Positions 1-4,864 of a stretch of DNA of 6,406 nt are shown one piece after another. Under the pieces are notes generated by a model, which searched no databases, had not been told where the DNA came from, and saw nothing but the letters and a program-made list of their open reading frames with translations. Numbering within the stretch: the stretch's first letter is position 1; each line of letters opens with the position of its first letter. Location: contig JAHEXS010000068.1 in assembly GCA_023252015.1 (NCBI GenBank), forward strand, positions 1 to 6,406, given 5' to 3'. The DNA comes from Candidatus Nitrosotenuis sp. (lineage in GTDB: Archaea; Thermoproteota; Nitrososphaeria; Nitrososphaerales; Nitrosopumilaceae). A program made the position numbers and the translations under genes.

Positions 1-916
1 GGTGACTTGTGTCTGATTTGTCATATTCAATTTTGGCGGCCTCGCAAAGAGCCCTTACCTCTAGTGGTTGTTTTCTTTGCATCGCTTGAAAGAGCCTTTT
101 GTTAAGTGTGTGTCTTGCCCCAGGAATACATCCAAGATTGCAGCGTGCCTGTCTTTGGCAAACGTTTGTCTGCATTGGGCTTTGATATTTTTGAATAATT
201 TCAGGTGTGAGATTATCGAATAATTTGTTTGGAATGTCTGTAATTGATAGATTAAGACTGTAATCGTCTTTGTTCAGTATTTTAGTGTCAGATTTGTTTG
301 CGAGTATTTTTGCTGCATTCTGAAAGATTTGTGATCTTTCAATCATCTGTCCTGCTAGGCCAGCATTTGTTGTGATTTTATTTACTCCAATAAATTTTTC
401 AGCCTTACTAAAATAAGTTTCAGTTGACTGATCAGTGGCGGCATCAAGCTCATCCTCATTCTTTTCCTTTGGCCAATTTTCATAGACGCCCTTATCTGGT
501 CTAATTGTTACATTTGAGTAAATCAGTGAACCTCCGCCAACGCCGCTTGCGGTGATTGCATTTACATTATCAGAGAGATGATGAAAATCATAAAGGCCTC
601 TTTTATTTGCAAGTCGTGACATTGAGAGCATGTTGAACAAGCCTTCAATGTTGTCCGGATGTGCCCAAAAATTGAATGGTTTTTTTTCGTCGACAAGGTA
701 TTCTAACATGTTCTTGTCTGCTAGTTGTTTCCCGGAAGTGTAAGGAATTTCATGGCTAACCCACCATTGGCCTCGCTCTAGTATGCAAACTGTGTCTTGT
801 TCTTCTGGTTTTTTTCCAATATTTTTTTCCGCAAAATATTTTGCAAGTGTAAGCGCACTTATTGTACCACCAAAACCAGACCCAATAACTACTGCGCTAC
901 GTTTCTCAGGCTTCAT
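1..916 (-). CDS. GMC-type FAD-dependent oxidoreductase, N-terminal 305 residues (continues beyond left edge)
   Basis: Reading leftward from the ATG at 914-916, the frame stays open to the window edge. The N-terminus is a Rossmann FAD-binding fold: a beta strand followed by GSGFGG at residues 12-17 (GxGxxG). An acidic residue follows in the second-strand segment VCILERG (E47). Residues 125-136 (GVGGGSLIYSNV) match the glycine-rich flavin-contacting segment of GMC/cholesterol-oxidase-like enzymes. Residues 253-271 carry a cysteine-rich stretch (C253, C259, C263) followed by PGARHTLNK, also typical of this subfamily. Such enzymes oxidise alcohols, sterols or polyols using FAD; the substrate cannot be told from this half. 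The C-terminal domain with the catalytic His is outside the window. No signal peptide is visible, so it is probably cytoplasmic. The start follows the 325-residue gene by 64 bp on the same strand, suggesting co-transcription. No Shine-Dalgarno sequence sits at the normal distance. The family call is firm; the specific activity is unknown. Confidence 0.88.
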   Translation of the reverse strand, partial: MKPEKRSAVVIGSGFGGTISALTLAKYFAEKNIGKKPEEQDTVCILERGQWWVSHEIPYTSGKQLADKNMLEYLVDEKKPFNFWAHPDNIEGLFNMLSMSRLANKRGLYDFHHLSDNVNAITASGVGGGSLIYSNVTIRPDKGVYENWPKEKNEDELDAATDQSTETYFSKAEKFIGVNKITTNAGLAGQMIERSQIFQNAAKILANKSDTKILNKDDYSLNLSITDIPNKLFDNLTPEIIQKYQSPMQTNVCQRQARCNLGCIPGARHTLNKRLFQAMQRKQPLEVRALCEAAKIEYDKSDTSH

Positions 917-980
917 GATATTATGCGTTCTTTCAATTAGTTAAGATTTTCCTTCATTCATACTTGCGACTATTAAGATA

Positions 981-1958
981 TTATTGCTTGCTTTTTGTAC
1001 CGTCCATATATCGTATATATGTCGAGCTGAATTCCTTTCCATCTTTTCTTGGTCTAAAATTGTCCGATACTAGCTGTTGAGGATTTGTCCACATCAGTTC
1101 AAGTTTTGGCGTATCGTGTTTTTTTGCATCAAATCCAGGTTTCCATTGCCAAGGAGGATTAGCGGCACCTCCACCAAATCTTCCATCTTCACCAAAGGTC
1201 TCATTTGGTTTACCAAGCCATTTCTTCCACAGTCCCTTTTCCTCATCCAAAATGTCAATTAGTTGATAATAAAACGCAGGATCGTAAGGAGTCTTTTTTC
1301 CTTTGGTTAGATTATTGAGTGAATATTCAGATGGTTTGGTATTTGGGTAATATACAATGATGTCCGGAGGACAGTTTATCACCGACAAAAACCATCTCCA
1401 TAATTTTGTAAACCATGCCACGTGGGTTCCCAGTGCATAAAGTCCATGTTTTCTGTCTTCTTGTTGTATTAGTGGGTGTCCATGTCCGTCAAATTCTTCG
1501 TCTATTTCCATAGATCCGCTCGTTTCTATTCCTTCTTTAACCAACAGTCTTTCTTCGAGGGCATAGTACCAAAAATCATAATGAGCAATTGTTATCATTC
1601 CTAACAATAGTTGCTTGTTTTCATCATTTTGTTTTTCCAGAATAACTAGACAGCCCTCCATATCGTTTGGGTGAGTTGCATCGTCTGCATGATAAAATGA
1701 ATACAAGATGAAAAAATGATCAACTGTTTCTGCAACAGAGTAATAGGCTGTTGGGACTAGGTGTCCAATGTTTGCGTGTTCTAGCCTCTCTTTTACATGC
1801 ATCGTGTCCCAAATCGGGTATTCGGTTGTGTTGCTCTCAAAGTTGACTTGACATAAAAGATCCCGCTTTATTGCATGATAGTTACATTTCTCATCTAAGT
1901 CAATGTACTGATAATTTACTGGAGCCCATCTAAGCGCAAGTTTGTGATAATCCAACAA
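981..1958 (-). CDS. Conserved protein of unknown function (325 aa) with a central His/Asp-rich NDMEG motif
   Basis: This protein of 325 residues resembles, from memory, an uncharacterised family seen mostly in bacteria, for which I know no established function. Its landmarks are LRWAPVNYQYID near the N-terminus (residues 9-20), then YYSVAET (72-78), YSFYHADD (86-93) and NDMEG (98-102). A second conserved-looking region is TIAHYDFWYY (123-132), and HGHPL lies at 159-163. The His and Asp clusters could bind metal, but this is inference. The C-terminal third is rich in Trp, Pro and Gly (FGGGAANPPWQW, 261-272). No signal peptide or membrane span is visible. The start is uncertain: no in-frame ATG lies between the upstream stop and residue 53. 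Translation must use TTG at 1956-1958 or the adjacent TTG, unless the N-terminus is damaged. It is upstream of the GMC oxidoreductase gene and probably in one operon, so a role linked to that enzyme's substrate is possible but unproven. Confidence 0.75.
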   Translation of the reverse strand: MLDYHKLALRWAPVNYQYIDLDEKCNYHAIKRDLLCQVNFESNTTEYPIWDTMHVKERLEHANIGHLVPTAYYSVAETVDHFFILYSFYHADDATHPNDMEGCLVILEKQNDENKQLLLGMITIAHYDFWYYALEERLLVKEGIETSGSMEIDEEFDGHGHPLIQQEDRKHGLYALGTHVAWFTKLWRWFLSVINCPPDIIVYYPNTKPSEYSLNNLTKGKKTPYDPAFYYQLIDILDEEKGLWKKWLGKPNETFGEDGRFGGGAANPPWQWKPGFDAKKHDTPKLELMWTNPQQLVSDNFRPRKDGKEFSSTYIRYMDGTKSKQ

Positions 1959-2213
1959 TAATAATGCTGAAACGATATTTCAAAAAGTTATCTACTGGTA
2001 GGATTTTAGGAACAGATTATTTTCTATTCCCATTTCGATATTTAGATAGTACGAAATCTAACCCTTCAACTATAATCCATCTCCCTTGACGCTGGCAACC
2101 AGATTTGAACAGAATTCGGTAAGACCCATCTATCAAAATAGTCACATTTTAGATCCAGATCATTCCAGATCAGCATCATATGCAAGTTATTTGTGGACTC
2201 GATCTTGTGTGAA
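1959..2213. other. Intergenic region, no convincing gene
   Basis: This 255-bp gap lies between two minus-strand genes. It holds a TATA-like stretch at 2038-2048 on the minus strand (ATCTAAATATC). That could drive the 325-residue gene with a leader of roughly 55 bases. It also holds an 8-bp tandem repeat, CCAGATCA, at 2155-2162 and 2165-2172 with a 10-bp period. A 37-codon minus-strand frame (2066-2179) has no recognisable features, and I do not call it a gene. Confidence 0.5.
2038..2048 (-). promoter_or_regulatory. Possible TATA box for the 325-aa gene and GMC oxidoreductase
   Basis: Read on the minus strand, this stretch is ATCTAAATATC, similar to an archaeal TATA element. A start site about 26 bases downstream would fall near 2015, leaving a leader of about 55 bases before the TTG start. 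That is longer than usual for a gene with no Shine-Dalgarno sequence, so the assignment is weak. Confidence 0.25.
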
Positions 2214-2549
2214 TTACTTGGTTTTGGTCTTTAGTGCCGCAAGTGCTGCGTCTGTTCTTTTCTTCATTTCCGCCTTTGCCTTGTCCATTGCAGCTTGCTT
2301 TGCGTCATTTTGTGTTTTTGACTGTTTGGCAGGATTGTCCTTTTGAAGTTTTTCAAGTGCGTCTTTTTTTGCCTGCTCTGCTAATGCCCTAATTTCATCC
2401 AGTGATTTCTTTTTTACATCATCCTTTGAGGCTCCGTTTGGCAGCTCTCCCGGCTGATATTTTTTGGCAATGGCATTGTTCCCAGAGACCATACTGGCAG
2501 TCATTAATAATATAGCAAAGACAGTTACGGCAAATATCATTGGCTTCAT
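2214..2549 (-). CDS. Small exported Lys/Ala-rich helical protein (111 aa), function unknown
   Basis: The N-terminus is a Sec-type signal peptide: a short start with Lys2, a hydrophobic stretch at about residues 4-21 (FAVTVFAILLM region), and a possible cleavage site after AIA (residues 26-28). The remaining 80 or so residues are very rich in Lys, Ala, Asp and Glu. From about residue 42 on they look like a single long charged helix or coiled coil, with segments such as LDEIRALAEQAKKDALEKLQ and AKAEMKKRTDAALAAL. There is one proline in the C-terminal half (P73) and no cysteine. I do not recognise a family. It probably lies outside the cytoplasmic membrane, either free or associated with the cell envelope. 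The ATG at 2547-2549 is supported by the signal peptide beginning there and by a TATA-like element about 26 bases upstream, which fits a leaderless mRNA. It is divergent from the SDR gene. Confidence 0.75.
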   Translation of the reverse strand: MKPMIFAVTVFAILLMTASMVSGNNAIAKKYQPGELPNGASKDDVKKKSLDEIRALAEQAKKDALEKLQKDNPAKQSKTQNDAKQAAMDKAKAEMKKRTDAALAALKTKTK

Positions 2550-2570
2550 TGTGATACAAAATTCGCTTTT

Positions 2571-2580
2571 AATTTAAAAA
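2571..2580 (-). promoter_or_regulatory. TATA-like box for the exported small protein
   Basis: On the minus strand this reads TTTTTAAATT. Its centre is about 26 bases upstream of the ATG at 2549, the usual archaeal distance between the TATA box and the transcription start. The mRNA would therefore begin at or next to the start codon. The absence of a Shine-Dalgarno sequence agrees with this. Confidence 0.5.
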
Positions 2581-2616
2581 CATAGTGCAGGAATTCTCCA
2601 TTACACAAGAATGAAT

Positions 2617-2626
2617 CTTAATTAAT
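2617..2626 (+). promoter_or_regulatory. TATA-like box for the SDR gene
   Basis: The stretch CTTAATTAAT is centred about 31 bases before the ATG at 2653. That predicts a transcription start around 2648 and a leader of only a few bases. It lies back to back with the minus-strand TATA-like element at 2571-2580, so the 103-bp gap is probably a divergent promoter region. Confidence 0.4.
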
Positions 2627-2652
2627 CAAGAGATGCAAAGCAAATACTGAAC

Positions 2653-3480
2653 ATGGAAAAAATTGCTCTGGTCACTGGATGCTCAAGCGGCATAGGATTG
2701 GAAACAGCACTCGCACTTGCGCGCGACGGATATTTCACATATGCGTCAATGCGCAATACAGGAAAATCTTCTGAAATTGAGGAAATTGCAAAAAAGGAAA
2801 ATCTTCCACTAAAGGTAATTCAGCTGGATGTCGACAACAAGGATTCCATCAAAAACGCAATATCGCAAATCATCAGGGAAAAAAACAGACTGGATGTTCT
2901 GGTAAATAACGCAGGATATGGAATTTTTGGATGCCTGGAGGACATATCAGTTGAGGAATTAAAAGAACAGTTTGAGACAAACTTTTTTGGCGTAGTAAGA
3001 ATGATCCACGAATCTGCGCCAATCATGAGGGCTCAAAAGTCAGGCTCAATAGTAAACGTAAGTTCGGTTGCAGGAAGAATTGGCTTTCCGGGATCTCCAG
3101 CATATATCAGCTCAAAATTTGCACTAGAAGGGCTAAGCGAATCCCTAAGGTACGAGCTTTCACAGTTTGGCATAAACACCATAATCATAGAGCCAGGAGT
3201 CATAAAGTCGAATTTTTTCAAATCAATGAAGTTCCCAAAGAACCCAAAGGCAGATTCGCCATACAAGGAGCTGACGGAAAAAGTGGTTGGCGGAATCAAG
3301 ATGATGGCAGAGATGGGAACACACCCAAAGGAGGTGGCAAATACAATAGTTAAGGTGCTAAAGGAAAAAAATCCGCTACCAAGATACCCAGTAGGAAATG
3401 ATGCAGCGATGTTCCTTGAGGCAAAAAAGATGAAAACGGACATTGAATTTGAGAACTATCTCAAAAAAGAACTGTTCTAG
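2653..3480 (+). CDS. Short-chain dehydrogenase/reductase (classical SDR family)
   Basis: This 275-residue protein has every hallmark of a classical SDR. The cofactor loop TGCSSGIG is at residues 8-15 (TGxxxGIG), LDV is at 58-60, and NNAG is at 85-88. The catalytic tetrad is N110, S138 (in NVSSVAG), Y151 and K155 (YxxxK), and PGVI at 181-184 is the nicotinamide-binding turn. R34, just after the second strand (ASMRNTG), suggests a preference for NADP(H), which is inference. The protein would reduce a carbonyl or oxidise an alcohol on a small substrate. Overall it resembles the large 17-beta-hydroxysteroid-dehydrogenase-like SDR subgroup, but the substrate cannot be assigned. No signal or membrane segment is seen, so it should be cytoplasmic. 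ATG 2653 is the only credible start, because an in-frame TAA lies at 2623-2625 with no other ATG between. The gene ends 53 bp from the convergent tnpB remnant. Confidence 0.93.
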   Translation: MEKIALVTGCSSGIGLETALALARDGYFTYASMRNTGKSSEIEEIAKKENLPLKVIQLDVDNKDSIKNAISQIIREKNRLDVLVNNAGYGIFGCLEDISVEELKEQFETNFFGVVRMIHESAPIMRAQKSGSIVNVSSVAGRIGFPGSPAYISSKFALEGLSESLRYELSQFGINTIIIEPGVIKSNFFKSMKFPKNPKADSPYKELTEKVVGGIKMMAEMGTHPKEVANTIVKVLKEKNPLPRYPVGNDAAMFLEAKKMKTDIEFENYLKKELF

Positions 3481-3489
3481 ATTTCCATT

Positions 3490-3660
3490 GGTGGTTATGT
3501 GTGTCCTACGAGACCTGAACAATGTCACCATTGCTACCAGTCCGTGACCAGCTTTGACACATCGACTCTGAGGATTACTGGCCCGTCCAGGTTCCCCCTC
3601 ATCGCTTCACCTGTGTCACCTTGAGGATTACAAAACCTGTGCAACCCCTTGCAGGAAATA
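3490..3660 (-). ncRNA. Candidate omega-RNA (TnpB guide RNA) region at the tnpB 3' end
   Basis: In characterised TnpB systems the guide RNA is transcribed from the 3' end of tnpB through the element's right end, with the guide taken from flanking DNA. Here the last 40 or so codons and the following bases contain CTGG/CCAG and GTCAC/GTGAC pairings and the GNRA-capped hairpin at 3518-3535. A 10-bp direct repeat also occurs (plus-strand TGAGGATTAC at 3569-3578 and 3622-3631). The position is expected from family knowledge; the structure and both limits are inference, with no covariance evidence available. Confidence 0.3.
3518..3535 (-). other. Hairpin with GNRA-type loop at the tnpB stop codon
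   Basis: Read on the minus strand, AGCAATGGTGACATTGTT folds into CAATG/CATTG with a GTGA loop (GNRA class as RNA). The stem extends by a G-U and an A-U pair to seven pairs. It overlaps the tnpB stop (3534-3536) and could be part of the element's right end, of an omega-RNA, or of a transcript end. Confidence 0.4.
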
Positions 3661-4696
3661 TTTAATGCTGCAACGACATCCCTGTCGCGCCATCGCTTGC
3701 AATTACCGCACCACAAATCACGATGTTTCTGCCTGTCCCCTTGGAGTCTCCCTCCGCATCTTGGACAGTCAATGCTGGTGCGTCTTGGGTCTATTTTACA
3801 AAATGGTATTCCCTCCCACGCTGCCTTGTATGACACCTGCCTTTCCAGTTCGTAAAAAGACCACGAGTTTAGTTTTCTTCTGAATTTATTTCCCTGACCA
3901 TTCCCTTTTCTGTATAATTTTCTTATGCCTTTCAAGTCTTCAAATATTATTGCAGTTTTTTGTTTTTTGGCATAGTTTACTATTGACTTTGAGATTCTGT
4001 GGATTCTTTGCTTTATTCTGTTTATCTGTCTTTTTCCAAGTTTTGATGTAACTTTTTTTCTGATTCGATGGTCATTTCTTGTAAAGGTAGATTTGACATG
4101 GGCATAATTTTCCTTGATTTTGAGCAGTTCGGATGTATTGACCTGGATTACTTTCTCATCATTCCCAAAGGTGACGTTTCTCAGATTCCTGTCTATTCCG
4201 ATTGTCTTTTCTGGAATGATTGGCGTCACATCTTTGAAAATTGATACTGACAGTGACTGCAGTGTGATAGTAAATGATCTCGGTGTAATTAATGGATCTG
4301 ATAAAATTCCGGCGACATGATCATTTAGCAAAATATTTGCAAACTCCCTGTTTCGTACAGGAAACGAAAGTAATATCCCATTAATTTTGAATCCATAGCA
4401 GGAAACAAGATATGGTTTTCGTACAAAGGGTGATTTTGGCTTTTTTCCTTTTTTGATATCTTTTTTCATCTGAGCCAGTCTTCCGCATGCTTGGGAGATT
4501 GCAGTCAGTTTGTAGTACGACAGAATGTCGTAATCTTGCAGTTCGTGGTATGCCGGTTTGAGAGTCTTTTTAATATGGAACAATTGTTTTCCAGTCCTAT
4601 TCTTATACTATGATTAACCATTTGGCGGAATGTCTCCATCATCTGGAGTAGTTCTGAGTTGGGTTCAAAGTTTTGCCGCACTGACTTGACAGGCAA
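3534..4696 (-). pseudogene. tnpB: tnpB, RNA-guided nuclease of an IS200/IS605-type element, interrupted by a frameshift
   Basis: The main frame (3534-4583) encodes the RuvC nuclease of TnpB. Counting from the TTG at 4583, RuvC-I is TIGIDRNLRN with D131, RuvC-II is AIIFEDLKG with E215, and RuvC-III is RDRDVVAALNI with D302. A CxxC...CxxC zinc finger uses C273, C276, C292 and C295, preceded by DPRRTS. The C-terminus PVILRVDVSK resembles other archaeal TnpB proteins. The missing N-terminus is in another frame, from about 4696 to the A run near 4570 (VKSVRQNFEPNSELL, then ETFRQMVNHSIRIGLENN). Adding one base to the five-base run at 4567-4571 joins the two into ...NNCSILKKTLKPAYHEL. The N-terminal start is also unclear: a stop lies three codons before the TTG at 4694-4696, and a second break may exist near 4697. 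The triad is intact, so decay is recent, or the shift is a sequencing error. No tnpA is nearby. Confidence 0.85.
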
Positions 4697-4864
4697 TGAA
4701 TGTTATGGTCAATTTTTGTATTAAAACGGTTTGTTGCGTCAGATGTTGACTTGAGATGATGGCAGTGTTCAGATCTCGTAGATCATACAGAATCCTATTG
4801 GTTAAATTGATATATGATGAATAACGAGTTTTTATCAAAGTCTGCAATTTAGACATGATGAATT
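4697..4864. other. Gap between tnpB remnant and topIB; left side of element and topIB promoter region
   Basis: This gap holds no recognisable gene. A minus-strand frame (4665-4856) has no family features and overlaps both neighbours. The hairpin GATCT-CGT-AGATC lies at 4772-4784. The plus-strand AT-rich stretches at 4801-4816 and 4828-4836 are candidates for the topIB promoter. Confidence 0.4.
4828..4836 (+). promoter_or_regulatory. Possible TATA box for topIB
   Basis: GTTTTTATC is centred about 33 bases before the ATG at 4865, which would give a leader of a few bases. A second AT-rich candidate (AATTGATATATG, 4805-4816) would give a longer leader. Neither is a strong match and there is no Shine-Dalgarno sequence at the start codon. 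Confidence 0.25.

Larger units (their letters stand above)
3490..4800 (-). mobile_element. TnpB-only insertion element (IS1341-type, IS200/IS605 superfamily), approximate limits
   Basis: The interval is inferred from a tnpB-type gene with no tnpA (Y1/HUH transposase) next to it, the arrangement called IS1341-type. Such elements lack terminal inverted repeats and do not duplicate their target, so the ends cannot be fixed from one copy. On the tnpB 3' side a hairpin lies at 3518-3535. On the 5' side there is a perfect 5-bp stem with a 3-base loop (GATCT-CGT-AGATC) at 4772-4784. These are plausible subterminal structures of the kind IS200/IS605 elements carry, though unproven. The element sits between the SDR and topIB genes without interrupting either reading frame. 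Confidence 0.5.

Noticed and set aside
2086..2130. tRNA-like T-arm on the minus strand (GTTCAAATC followed by TGGTTGCCAGC)
   Set aside because: The T-stem would have mismatches at two of five pairs, and no matching 5' acceptor strand, D-arm or anticodon arm lies at the right distances. I do not call a tRNA or a tRNA remnant.
2066..2179. 37-codon minus-strand frame in the gap downstream of the exported-protein gene
   Set aside because: It has no signal peptide, motif or promoter at the right distance, and it is within the length expected by chance.
2086..2346. 86-codon plus-strand frame
   Set aside because: It is mostly antisense to the exported-protein gene, and its hydrophobic appearance is the mirror of the Lys/Ala-rich codons.
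3033..3443. 136-codon minus-strand frame inside the SDR gene
   Set aside because: It is antisense to a gene with a complete set of SDR motifs, and is Ser/Phe-rich as expected of a shadow.
4665..4856. 63-codon minus-strand frame ahead of tnpB
   Set aside because: It overlaps the true TnpB N-terminal frame and the topIB promoter region, has no recognisable domain, and is most simply non-coding. Only its last codons before tnpB could be a displaced start.
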